The notes beneath the pieces are model-generated. The model was given only the letters and a program-made list of their open reading frames with translations. It did no database searches and was not told the DNA's origin. Of a DNA stretch of 64,000 nucleotides, positions 33,955 through 42,366 are shown one piece after another. This DNA comes from Methanomassiliicoccaceae archaeon (GTDB lineage: Archaea; Thermoplasmatota; Thermoplasmata; Methanomassiliicoccales; Methanomethylophilaceae). The position numbers and the translations under genes were made by a program. Every line of letters starts with the position of its first letter. Within the stretch, counting starts at the first letter, position 1. The stretch lies in the NCBI GenBank assembly GCA_003555025.1, contig PWHV01000035.1, forward strand, positions 59,556-123,555, written 5' to 3'.

Positions 33955-34392
33955 ATGAACGAGGACGCCTTCCATCCTGATTTGCCCGAGAGCAGCAGGG
34001 CGCGGGCGAGGAAGCTTCTGAGCAGCGAGTTCGTCCGCACCATGGGCATCGACCTGCTGGAGCTGAGCACTGACCGCGCCCGGGTGACGATGGCGATGGA
34101 CGGGAAGAGGAACAGCATAGACACTGGCCACGGCGGGGCCGTATTCACCCTCGCCGACGAGGCGTTCGCCCTCGCCTCCAACCTCGGCGAGGACGTGTGG
34201 GTGGCGCTGAGCTGCAACATCGCCTACCACCGTCCCGTGACCGGGGAGAGGATAACGGCCACCTCTCGTCAGGTGAGCGCCACCCGCAACCATGCCCTCA
34301 TCGAGGTCATGGTCCACGACGATGAGCGGCATGTCGCCACCTTCCAGGGCATGGCCGTTAGGCTGGAAGGCGTCAGGCCGGGGAAGGCATGA
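33955..34392 (+). CDS. PaaI-type hotdog-fold thioesterase
   Basis: A 145-aa single hotdog domain. The motif DTGHGGAVFTLADEAFALASN is the PaaI/YdiI active-site helix with its flanking Gly-rich turn, where the Asp/Glu of ADEAF acts in hydrolysis. These enzymes cut acyl- or aryl-CoA esters; the substrate is not known, but two aryl-CoA ligases of the PaaK type are in the same window. I choose ATG 33955 over the ATG at 33919 because TTTTATACC at about 33926-33934 is a TATA box placed about 25 bases before it. The stop overlaps the ATG of the next gene. Confidence 0.85.
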   Translation: MNEDAFHPDLPESSRARARKLLSSEFVRTMGIDLLELSTDRARVTMAMDGKRNSIDTGHGGAVFTLADEAFALASNLGEDVWVALSCNIAYHRPVTGERITATSRQVSATRNHALIEVMVHDDERHVATFQGMAVRLEGVRPGKA

Positions 34393-34793
34393 GCCGCCGT
34401 TGCCGCTCCTGCGGCGCCACGGTGCCGCCCAACAGCATCAATTGCCCGGCCTGTTACAAGGAGATGCCCCGCGAGGAGCCGGCTCCGCCGCGCCCCAAGG
34501 ACCCCCGCGCCGCCCTGGTGCTGGCGCTGGTGCCGGCGGCCCTCGGTCTATGGGGGCTCGGACATCTGTACATGGGCATCACCGACCGTGGGCTTTACTA
34601 CCTGGGCACGGGCATAGCGCTCAGCGCCGCCCTCCTCGCCCTCGCCTACGGATGGTTCCTGGTGATAACCATCGTCTGCCTGGTTTTCGTCGCCATCGTT
34701 TGGCTGGGGCTGTTCGCCCTGCAGGCATTGGAGGTCTGGGTCATCACCCAGGGCGGACAGGTTCCGCGGCGTCCCCCGCGGCGCTCAAATTGA
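34389..34793 (+). CDS. Small membrane protein with N-terminal zinc ribbon
   Basis: A 134-aa protein. Residues 1-25 are a zinc ribbon (CRSCGATVPPNSINCPACYKE, four Cys), then a Pro-rich linker and three hydrophobic helices. GLGHLYMGITDRGLYYL resembles the TM2-domain signature. The ATG overlaps the thioesterase stop by 4 bases, and the 3' end overlaps the convergent gene by 9 bases. Function unknown. Confidence 0.6.
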   Translation: MSRRCRSCGATVPPNSINCPACYKEMPREEPAPPRPKDPRAALVLALVPAALGLWGLGHLYMGITDRGLYYLGTGIALSAALLALAYGWFLVITIVCLVFVAIVWLGLFALQALEVWVITQGGQVPRRPPRRSN

Positions 34794-35153
34794 CGGCGGG
34801 GGGAGGATGCCGAAGTGCTCCTTGACCTCCGGCTTGGCCAGGTAACCGAGGACGATGACCAGGAGAACGATGCGGACCAGGCCGTCAGGGAAGAAGAGGG
34901 CGGCGTTGACCATCGCCACCACGCAGACGACGGCGACGAAGAACCAGGAATAGCGCATCCCCGTGAAGGTGGCCAGGGCACTGATCATGACGAAAAGGCC
35001 CACCACCGCGCTGAATATCCCCAGCGCCTGCGGGTCGATTTCGCCGAGGGCGCTGCCCTCCTGTATCGCCAGGTATCCCTGGTAAAGGCTCAGGAACCCT
35101 ATTACCAGCAGCAGAGTCCCCACCAAGGTGATGGTTATCGGTCTCTCTTCCAC
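34785..35153 (-). CDS. Four-helix membrane protein, paralogue A of a tandem triplet
   Basis: A 122-aa integral membrane protein with four predicted helices. It begins EERPITITLVGTLLLVIG and ends PEVKEHFGIL, like the next two genes upstream (ERPLLITLIGLIHLLLG...PQVKGFFGI and KRPLLITLLGALYMIFG...PTVKRFFKI). The frame is open to a GTG at 35192, but aligning it with the paralogues and a TATA-like AAACCTTTTT at about 35178-35187 favours the GTG at 35153. The 3' end overlaps the zinc-ribbon gene. No function is known; the shared short cytoplasmic end [KH]-x-FF/FG-I may mark an interaction site. Confidence 0.6.
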   Translation of the reverse strand: MEERPITITLVGTLLLVIGFLSLYQGYLAIQEGSALGEIDPQALGIFSAVVGLFVMISALATFTGMRYSWFFVAVVCVVAMVNAALFFPDGLVRIVLLVIVLGYLAKPEVKEHFGILPPPSI

Positions 35154-35217
35154 GGTATATGATTGATGAATGGGGAAGAAAAAGGTTTGCACCCGTTTAC
35201 CAAGGAATCCAATCAGC

Positions 35218-35601
35218 TCAGATGCCGAAGAATCCCTTTACCTGGGGGCGGAAGAGGTAGTACAGTATGACGCCGTAGAGCACCAGCGGCAGCACCGAGA
35301 CCGTCATGGCCGTCACGATGCCGCTGATGCTCAGCAGCAGGCCTATGGCGTTGAATATCACGCCCAGGTACCACATTATCGCCCAACCTCTGAGGAATCC
35401 CCACCCGATTGTCAGGTTGACGAGCCCGAAGATCAGCACGCCGGCGCCGACGAGCGTTACAAGCATCCCATCCACCGGTGCCAGGTCAGCCAGCTCGGCG
35501 GCCATGCCTCCGGCGATGGCGGCGCCGCCCAGTGCGAACACCAGTCCCAGCAGCAGGTGGATGAGTCCTATCAAGGTTATTAGAAGCGGTCTCTCAGTCA
35601 T
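35218..35601 (-). CDS. Four-helix membrane protein, paralogue B of a tandem triplet
   Basis: A 127-aa membrane protein homologous to its neighbours on both sides. Four hydrophobic helices are separated by very short loops; a Trp-rich segment between helices 2 and 3 (GWGFLRGWAIMWYLGVIFNAIGLLLS) is conserved with paralogue C (GYGLLQGWAIMWYLAVIFSLISLLGS). The C-terminus is YYLFRPQVKGFFGI. The ATG at 35601 sits about 25 bases after a TATA box TTTTTATATCC on the minus strand, so the gene has its own leaderless promoter. Confidence 0.65.
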   Translation of the reverse strand: MTERPLLITLIGLIHLLLGLVFALGGAAIAGGMAAELADLAPVDGMLVTLVGAGVLIFGLVNLTIGWGFLRGWAIMWYLGVIFNAIGLLLSISGIVTAMTVSVLPLVLYGVILYYLFRPQVKGFFGI

Positions 35602-35664
35602 GGATTAGAATCGATCCAGGGATATAAAAAAATGCCATGGGCCGCGGGAGCGGCCCGTTGGCCA

Positions 35665-36027
35665 TCAGATCTTGAAGAAGCGTTTCACCGTGGGCCGGAA
35701 CAGGTAATAGAGCACCACCGCGAATATGACGGCCCCGACCAGGCCACCGGGTAAAGACAGCAGCGAGCCCAGCAGGCTGATGAGGGAGAAGATCACCGCC
35801 AAGTACCACATTATCGCCCAGCCTTGCAGGAGGCCGTAGCCGATGATCACCGATATCAGCCCGAACAAGGCCATGGCGGCGCCCGCCGCCATTCCCGCCG
35901 GGAGGCTGGCGGGCACGAGGATGGCGGCGCCGAAGAACGCCGCCCCGATGCCGCCCAGAAACATCAGCAGCCCGAATATCATGTACAGCGCGCCCAGAAG
36001 GGTTATGAGAAGAGGTCTTTTCGCCAT
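35665..36027 (-). CDS. Four-helix membrane protein, paralogue C of a tandem triplet
   Basis: A 120-aa membrane protein of the same family as the two preceding entries. It has four helices, the conserved GLLQGWAIMWYLAVIF segment and the end VLYYLFRPTVKRFFKI. A TATA-like GTTATATATCC on the minus strand at about 36048-36058 lies about 25 bases before the ATG, so each of the three genes appears to have its own promoter. The triplet probably arose by tandem duplication. Function unknown. Confidence 0.65.
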   Translation of the reverse strand: MAKRPLLITLLGALYMIFGLLMFLGGIGAAFFGAAILVPASLPAGMAAGAAMALFGLISVIIGYGLLQGWAIMWYLAVIFSLISLLGSLLSLPGGLVGAVIFAVVLYYLFRPTVKRFFKI

Positions 36028-36169
36028 GTGGACATCATCCGTTTGCGGATATATAACGTAGCGTCACTGGTTATCGATCACGGTAACATCCTGGGCCCTC
36101 GGATGGCGGAGAAGGGGCGTCGATGACGGCCGGCCGTTCCTGTCGCCGCGGAAAGATGAGGACTGGGGC

Positions 36170-36730
36170 TCAGTAAAGGCCGCGGTCATACAGCTCCAGC
36201 AATAATGCGGAGGCCCGTGCCGCGTCGTCATAGGCGCCCTTGGAGTCGCCGACGCCCACCGGGTCGTCGGGAAGGATGTTGCGGTAGGTCTCGCGCACCA
36301 GGTCGGGGTCCCCCACTCGCGACGGCGGGAAGCGGAACACGAAGCTGCTGCGGGCGGAGATGGCGGTGGACACCTCTGCCTCCTTGGCGAGGTCCCAGGG
36401 CTCGTTCTTGAGATAGCCCATGAAGTCGGTCTTCACGTCGAAGCTGGTGACCACCTTGTCCTGCAGGACGTCCCTCAGCTCCGATGCGACCTCCCCCTCG
36501 TCCCTGCCTAGGTCGACCTCGGCGGCGGTGATGCCGTAGTTCTCCTCCACGTGCGTCCTGACATCCTCCGGCCAGGATGCGGTCCGGTGATGCACGACCG
36601 CATCATAGACCGATTCCATCATGTTCTGGGAAAGGTCGACCTTGAAGACGGCAACCTCCACCACGTGGTCCTGTGGGAAGCCCCTCTCCCCGGTCTTCGA
36701 TATCGCCACAACATGTATCTCATCGAGCAT
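36170..36730 (-). CDS. DnaQ-fold exonuclease paralogue lacking catalytic residues
   Basis: A 186-aa protein that aligns with the DnaQ-like exonuclease at 44904-45485: FPQDHVVEVAV vs FPYDHVVDVAV, VVTSFDVKTDFMGYL vs MVTSYNVQFDFNRFL, and LLLELYDRGLY vs VLIELIRRRLY at the end. The DEDDh catalytic set is broken: the DxE of DTET is SKTG, and the His of HRAMEDA is replaced in KGAYDDA. It is therefore probably not a nuclease and may bind nucleic acid or a partner. It diverges from the AddB-like gene (75 bases). A TATA-like ACTATATATCC on the minus strand gives a leaderless start at 36730. Confidence 0.65.
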   Translation of the reverse strand: MLDEIHVVAISKTGERGFPQDHVVEVAVFKVDLSQNMMESVYDAVVHHRTASWPEDVRTHVEENYGITAAEVDLGRDEGEVASELRDVLQDKVVTSFDVKTDFMGYLKNEPWDLAKEAEVSTAISARSSFVFRFPPSRVGDPDLVRETYRNILPDDPVGVGDSKGAYDDAARASALLLELYDRGLY

Positions 36731-36804
36731 TGTCCTTCCAGTCGGCCCGCGGGGATATATAGTTTTTCATCCCCCCATGGCAACTGTTTTTAGCGTCTAA
36801 ATGA

Positions 36805-39492
36805 TTGACGCTGACGTGGGGCCGCTTGGAGGAGGCGCCGTCGTTCGAGGGCCGCACGGAGCACGACCGCATGAGGAAAGCGAAGTCCATAGAGGACATC
36901 TACCATGAATCGGCGGGAGCACAGCTGGTCATAAGCAACCAGCCCCCGTTGGCGACCGCATTGAACCGACTGGCCGACCGGCCGATGCTGGGCCGCTTCG
37001 CGGTCACCCCGCGTGACCTGGCGCGGAGGATGGCCATGTCCACTCTGGGGGAGGAGACCTGGTCCGACGCCAGGCTCATTGCCCATATAGCGGAGGCCAC
37101 CGGGCTGGAGATGCGCTACGTGCACGGCGAGATAGAGAACCTGCGGGACATAAGGCGCCACACCGCCCAGGTGGAGAGGCACCTGGACTCCCGCGATGCC
37201 GAGCTGGTATGGAAGCATTACAGCCGTCTCCCCACGGTGGAGAGGGCGATGGAGCGCTTCCCCCTGGATTTCTTCCATGGGATCGACGTCGCCGTCGTCG
37301 CCCTCGATCTCTTCGACGAGTTGGACAAGCACGTGCTCCCGCCGCCGGGCTCCTTCCGCGAGGTAAGCCCCTGGAAGGAGGGCTCCTACGAGATGGAGGA
37401 GATACTAGACCTCGGCAACGAACGGCTCATCGGCCGCCACGTCGCCGACCTTGTGGACGAGGGCAACATGAACAGCGTCGCCGTCGTCCTTGACCTGGAA
37501 GGATCGATCGACGAGGCCGTGCGCAGCTCCCTCTACCGCAAAGGGATCCCGTTCCAGACGCAGAGGCAGATGCGGGACCTCCCGGGGGTGAGGGACGCCC
37601 TGCGCTTCCTCGACTTCTCCCTGGGGCTGGGAACGGCGCGCATGGGCGACCTCAAACGCTTGGTGCGGAGCATAGACCTCGAAGGCCTGGACGCAGGCGG
37701 CCTGATCTTCAGGACCAAGGACGACGCCCGCCTCATCGTGTCGCATGCCGAGGAGTGCGGGGACGCAGCCTTGAAATCGCTGTGCGACCGGATGGCGTCC
37801 CTCCGGGGCATGCCGTTGGCGAAGGCGACGGGCTCCCTGCTGAAAGGCCAGGAACTGGGCATGGCCCTGCGGCTGCTGCGGGAGCTGGACCTCTCCTCCG
37901 TACCTTTGGACGAGGACTCGTTGGACGTGCTGCGCTACGGCGTGGACCGCCTCAGCGAGGAGATGGTCCGCGACGCCGATGAGCGCCACGGAGTCGTCCT
38001 GGTCGACTGCCGCTCCTCGGCCTACGTGGACCGCCCGGTGGTTTTCCATCTCGGCCTGGGGAACGAGTGGGCGAGGAGCGTGCCCCGCCGGCCGCACATC
38101 GACTCCGAGCTCGTCACCGAGAAGGACATGCAGCGCTTCGAGATACTGCTGCAGCAGGGGGAGAGGCGCATCTACATGACCAGCAAGGTGTCCAAAGGGA
38201 GGAGGGTCCTGCCCTGCGTCTATTTCAACCGCTCCCTGGGCAGGCCGGTCATGGACTTCGACGACATCATCGAGGGCGGAGGGGCGAGGGACGGCCGATG
38301 GCTGCGGGACGTCGAGCCCTCGCCCAGGGAGCCCATGGAGGCGGAGGAGCCGCTGCTCCCCCGCGCCTACTCGCCATCGGCGCTGAACGTGCTGCTCAGC
38401 TGCGCCAAGAAGTACCAGCTAAGATCCTTCTGCCAGAGCCCTGAGAACATCCACGCTTTCCGCGGCACACTGGTGCACAGTTACGCCGAGCTCATCGCCC
38501 ACCATCCCCGCTACGCTTCCACGGAAGGGATGGAGCAGTGCCTCGACCTGCTGCTCAAGGAGCAGGCGTCCCTCAGCCACAAGGGGCGGGAGCTTTACGA
38601 GCGCGGCATCATGAGAGGGCTGATGGAGAACGCCGCCCATTTCATGGAGCACTACAGCATCGCGGAGGAGCCGCCACGGACCGGCACGGACAACCCCCTG
38701 TTCGCCGCCCTGGACCTCAAGCCGACGATAGGCAACACCGAGAAGCATCTCGAGGACCGCGGGCTGATGCTCCGCGGCTTCATAGACCTGCTCGCCGACG
38801 ATTCCCTGGCGGTGGACCACAAGACCGGCGCCCCCAAGAGCGCCTATGTGGTCGCCCGCAGTATAGAGGGGGTGTGGGACGACTACCAGACCGATTGCCA
38901 GGCCATAGCCTACCTCGCTCTCTTGTCCCGATGGACCGAACCGGGGAAGGAGACGGCCCTGCACTACAACCACATGAGGCAGCTTCCCGAGGACCAGAGC
39001 GGCTACGAGCTCGGGAGGCACCGGGTGAGGGTGCTGTACACCGGGCGCCCCCGCGCCGCCATGTTCGACGGCGACGACCCGTGGATAATGCGCATCCTCG
39101 GCGAGAGCAAGACCTTGCAGCCCTTGATCGAGGAGGTCGGCTCCAAGGAGCTATGCTCCATCCTCCGCTCGCTGAGGCCGTGGCAAGAGGACCTCGACGA
39201 GGAGGAGGCCTTCCACTCCTACATGGCTCAGCTCAAGGGTAAAACGAGGAAGAACTCGGTTGCGAGGAAGGTCTTCGATGCCGTGCTCAAGCAGATGCGC
39301 CACGGCGTGTGCCGCAGCCGGGACGCGGTCATCATAACCAGCGACGTGATGGAGCGCTTCCTCGCCACCGTCAAGGAGTGCCACCGGGATGTGGGCGTGT
39401 ACAAGAGGGAGGGCTTCCCCGCCGATCCCCGCCGTGACAGCGACTGCAAGCGATGCGATTACCAGGACGTATGCATGGAGGCCTTGGAATGA
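36805..39492 (+). CDS. AddB-like nuclease of a helicase-nuclease pair
   Basis: An 895-aa protein with an inactivated helicase-like body and a C-terminal RecB-type PD-(D/E)xK nuclease. Nuclease motifs: LRGFIDLLADD and LAVDHKTGAP (Asp-Lys pair), preceded by HSYAELIAHH. The iron-sulphur cluster ligands typical of AddB/Cas4 nucleases are present as one Cys in LLSCAKKYQ and a CxxCx5C in CKRCDYQDVC near the end. The gene overlaps the AddA-like helicase by 4 bases, as in AddAB. Together they should unwind and resect double-strand DNA ends. The start is a TTG at 36805; an ATG at 36871 is possible. A TATA-like TGTTTTTAGC is near 36784-36793. Confidence 0.8.
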   Translation: MTLTWGRLEEAPSFEGRTEHDRMRKAKSIEDIYHESAGAQLVISNQPPLATALNRLADRPMLGRFAVTPRDLARRMAMSTLGEETWSDARLIAHIAEATGLEMRYVHGEIENLRDIRRHTAQVERHLDSRDAELVWKHYSRLPTVERAMERFPLDFFHGIDVAVVALDLFDELDKHVLPPPGSFREVSPWKEGSYEMEEILDLGNERLIGRHVADLVDEGNMNSVAVVLDLEGSIDEAVRSSLYRKGIPFQTQRQMRDLPGVRDALRFLDFSLGLGTARMGDLKRLVRSIDLEGLDAGGLIFRTKDDARLIVSHAEECGDAALKSLCDRMASLRGMPLAKATGSLLKGQELGMALRLLRELDLSSVPLDEDSLDVLRYGVDRLSEEMVRDADERHGVVLVDCRSSAYVDRPVVFHLGLGNEWARSVPRRPHIDSELVTEKDMQRFEILLQQGERRIYMTSKVSKGRRVLPCVYFNRSLGRPVMDFDDIIEGGGARDGRWLRDVEPSPREPMEAEEPLLPRAYSPSALNVLLSCAKKYQLRSFCQSPENIHAFRGTLVHSYAELIAHHPRYASTEGMEQCLDLLLKEQASLSHKGRELYERGIMRGLMENAAHFMEHYSIAEEPPRTGTDNPLFAALDLKPTIGNTEKHLEDRGLMLRGFIDLLADDSLAVDHKTGAPKSAYVVARSIEGVWDDYQTDCQAIAYLALLSRWTEPGKETALHYNHMRQLPEDQSGYELGRHRVRVLYTGRPRAAMFDGDDPWIMRILGESKTLQPLIEEVGSKELCSILRSLRPWQEDLDEEEAFHSYMAQLKGKTRKNSVARKVFDAVLKQMRHGVCRSRDAVIITSDVMERFLATVKECHRDVGVYKREGFPADPRRDSDCKRCDYQDVCMEALE

Positions 39493-42341
39493 GCCCCCTG
39501 AGCGGAATGAATTTCGAGCAGAGGAGGATAGCGGAGGAGACCGAAGGCATCATGGCGGTGGACGCCGGCCCTGGCACGGGAAAGACCTTCACCATAATGA
39601 ACCGCTATATCAACATAATCAGCAAGGAGGGGGTGGAGCCGCAGGACGTGCTGCTCCTCACATTCACCCACAACGCCGCCGAGGAGATGAGGGAGAGGAT
39701 CGTCAACGAGCTGCACCGGCGGGGCATGGGCGACATCGACCTCAACTCGGTGCGGGCCCAGACCTTCGACTCCTTCTGCCTCAACGTGCTGACGCGCGAC
39801 ACCTCCCGCATACACCACCATCTGGGTATAGAGGAGAGGCTCTCCCGCCAGGTGGGGATGGTCGGCAACGAGGCGATGGAGAGGCGCTATTTCAAGGAGT
39901 TCTACGAGCGCTTCCTCGACCGCCACGGACCGGCGCACGGCGATACCGCCCAACTGCTGTGGGACAGCCCCGAGGAGCTCCGTTCGGTCATCGGACGGTT
40001 GCTCACGCTGGGGATCTGCCCCACCGCCAACGGCTGGTTCCGCGACGGCGAGAGGATGCTGCGCGGCGATGCGGAGAGTATGTGGGAGCGCGCCAGCGAG
40101 ATGAACTCCGGGGACAAGCCCCCCCTCTTCTCCAAGGTCACGGAGAAGAAGGACCATCAGCCCGGGACCACCGACGGATGGGAAGGCCCGCAGGTGGGGG
40201 AGGAGGAGCTGCACCAGGCCATAGAGCATGACCGCAGTGGCCTGTTCCGCTTCCTGCACCATGTTTTCTTAGAGTACCTCCGCCGCTCCATAGCCGACAA
40301 CCGCCTCACCTTCCAGATGGTGGCGTTCTTCGCCTTCCTCTCATTGTACAAGGACCGCGGCGCCCGCGAGGCGGAGTCCTACCGCTACGTGATGATCGAC
40401 GAGTTCCAGGACACCAACGAGCTGCAGTTCCTCGTCTCGCTGCTCATCATGTCCGAGGGCAACCTCTGCGTCGTCGGCGACTGGAAGCAGGGGATATACG
40501 GCTTCCGCTACGCCGACATCGAGAACCTCATGGAGTTCGGCTCCCGCCTGGAAGGGATGAGGGCATCGCTGGGCAAGAGGGTCCGTTTCCCTCCGGGGGA
40601 GGCGAGCATCCGCAGCCTCGTCGTCAACTACCGCAGCTCCGACCGCATCATCAAACTCTCGGAGAAGGCCCTGCTCCTGCCCGCCACCAAGGAGGAGAGG
40701 AAAGAGTTCGACCCCAGCTACCTCAGCTCCAAACTGGTCCGCCTGAGGTCTGCCAAGGAGGACCTTGGCGACGACGACTGCCGGGTGCGCTTCCTCAAGG
40801 CGGAGGACGCCAAGGCGGAGACGGACATGGTGCTGCGCTGCGTTCAGGACCTGGTCTCGGACGCGACCGTGAGAGAGTATGATGAGGACGGGAGGCCTTA
40901 CGACCGGCCGATGAGCTATGCCGACGTGGCGGTCCTCAGCCGCAAGCGCAGCACCCTGCACATGCTGGAACGCCGCGCCAGGGAGCTGGGGGTGCCGCTG
41001 CGTATGGACGGGGACCTGGACATATTCCGCGGCCCCGAGGGCAAGACCGCCCTCGCCTGGCTCAGGCTGATGGTGGACCCCGCCGATGACCGGGCCATCG
41101 CCGCCATAATGGACCTCGAGGGCCATCCCCACGATCGCATCGAGGCGGCGGCCAAGGGGCAGGCGCCCATCCCTCAGGGGATGAGGGACCAGAGGGAGAG
41201 GCTCCTGAAGAGGCAGAGGAACCCCAACGAGCTGCTCACCGCCGTATACCAGCGCTACGGCATGGACAACGACCTCTCCCAAGCGGTGATATCCCAGCTC
41301 TCGGGCGTGCACCAGGGCTCCCTGGCGGGCGCCTCGGAGATGGTGGCGCTCATCGAGGAGAACATCAGGGCCGGCGACAGCTACCCGGCGGACATGATGT
41401 CCCGCCGCGACGCGGTCAGGGTGCAGACCATGCACGGCGCCAAGGGCCTGGAGTACCCAGCGGTCATCGTGGCCGGCATGAACGAGGGGGATATGCCCCC
41501 CGGAGGCCGCGACGGCGGCACGCTGCGCTTCGACCGGCTGTTCGGACTCAGGTGCGCCCACGTTCTGGAGCGGAGGAACGGCGCCTTGGCGCGTCACCGC
41601 GACTGGAGGACGACGTTGGCCATCGCTTTGGGACCGCGTAGCTACGACGAGGAGCGCCGCCTGCTCTACGTGGCCGCCTCCCGCTCGATGCAGCACCTGC
41701 TGATGACCTGCCACCGGCCTTCGCCGTTCATCGACGGCCTCTCCGATCACGGTCCGGACGCGGCCAAGGGTATGACCCCCGACTCGCTGATAAGCCTGGA
41801 GGAGGACATGCCAGGGGAGCGTCCCGAACTTGGGGTGCCGGCTGTGCTGCGCCGCAGCGTGCCGGTGCACCAGCTGCTACAGCCCCGTTTTGAGGATGGG
41901 GGCAGGGGGACGGAGCACGGCTCGCGGGTCCACGCCGACGCGGAGAGGCTGGTCCACGGTATGGACCCCTGGGATGAGCATGAGGAGCTGTCCACCGTCA
42001 GAGACGTCCTGGCCTCCGCTGCGGGCGCCAGGGTGACGGCGGAGATCGACTGCCTCCTCCCTGTCGGCGACTACTCCCTCGAGGGCCGCATAGACCTGCT
42101 CATCGAGCGCGACGACACGGTGGAGGTGCATGACTGGAAGACCGATGCCGACAAAAAGAACCATGACGAGTACGCGATCCAACTCTCAGTCTACGGCCAG
42201 GCCGCCGCCGTCCTGGGCAAGAGGGTGCGCTGCTTCGTCCACTACCTGTCGCTGAACGAGAGCGAGGAATTCGACCCCATGCCGCTGGATGACATCGAGT
42301 CCCTGGCCCGGGAGCGACTGGACCGCACGATAGATTATTGA
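39489..42341 (+). CDS. AddA-like UvrD/Rep-family helicase with C-terminal nuclease domain
   Basis: A 950-aa superfamily 1 helicase. Motif I AGPGTGKT at residues 26-33, motif Ia LLLTFTHNAAEEM, motif II VMIDEFQDTNELQ, motif III VGDWKQGIYGFRYAD, motif V VRVQTMHGAKGLEYPAVIVAG, motif VI DEERRLLYVAASRSM. The last 120 residues are a RecB-like PD-(D/E)xK nuclease: LEGRIDLLIERDD and VEVHDWKTD, then QLSVYGQAA. A helicase plus nuclease in one chain, paired with an AddB-like partner, is the AddAB layout for recombination-linked end resection. The ATG at 39489 overlaps the partner's stop. AddAB is chiefly bacterial; this pair is probably an archaeal relative or an acquired set. Confidence 0.88.
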   Translation: MSPLSGMNFEQRRIAEETEGIMAVDAGPGTGKTFTIMNRYINIISKEGVEPQDVLLLTFTHNAAEEMRERIVNELHRRGMGDIDLNSVRAQTFDSFCLNVLTRDTSRIHHHLGIEERLSRQVGMVGNEAMERRYFKEFYERFLDRHGPAHGDTAQLLWDSPEELRSVIGRLLTLGICPTANGWFRDGERMLRGDAESMWERASEMNSGDKPPLFSKVTEKKDHQPGTTDGWEGPQVGEEELHQAIEHDRSGLFRFLHHVFLEYLRRSIADNRLTFQMVAFFAFLSLYKDRGAREAESYRYVMIDEFQDTNELQFLVSLLIMSEGNLCVVGDWKQGIYGFRYADIENLMEFGSRLEGMRASLGKRVRFPPGEASIRSLVVNYRSSDRIIKLSEKALLLPATKEERKEFDPSYLSSKLVRLRSAKEDLGDDDCRVRFLKAEDAKAETDMVLRCVQDLVSDATVREYDEDGRPYDRPMSYADVAVLSRKRSTLHMLERRARELGVPLRMDGDLDIFRGPEGKTALAWLRLMVDPADDRAIAAIMDLEGHPHDRIEAAAKGQAPIPQGMRDQRERLLKRQRNPNELLTAVYQRYGMDNDLSQAVISQLSGVHQGSLAGASEMVALIEENIRAGDSYPADMMSRRDAVRVQTMHGAKGLEYPAVIVAGMNEGDMPPGGRDGGTLRFDRLFGLRCAHVLERRNGALARHRDWRTTLAIALGPRSYDEERRLLYVAASRSMQHLLMTCHRPSPFIDGLSDHGPDAAKGMTPDSLISLEEDMPGERPELGVPAVLRRSVPVHQLLQPRFEDGGRGTEHGSRVHADAERLVHGMDPWDEHEELSTVRDVLASAAGARVTAEIDCLLPVGDYSLEGRIDLLIERDDTVEVHDWKTDADKKNHDEYAIQLSVYGQAAAVLGKRVRCFVHYLSLNESEEFDPMPLDDIESLARERLDRTIDY

Positions 42342-42366
42342 ACGATGTCAATCTTCTAGGTTTAAG

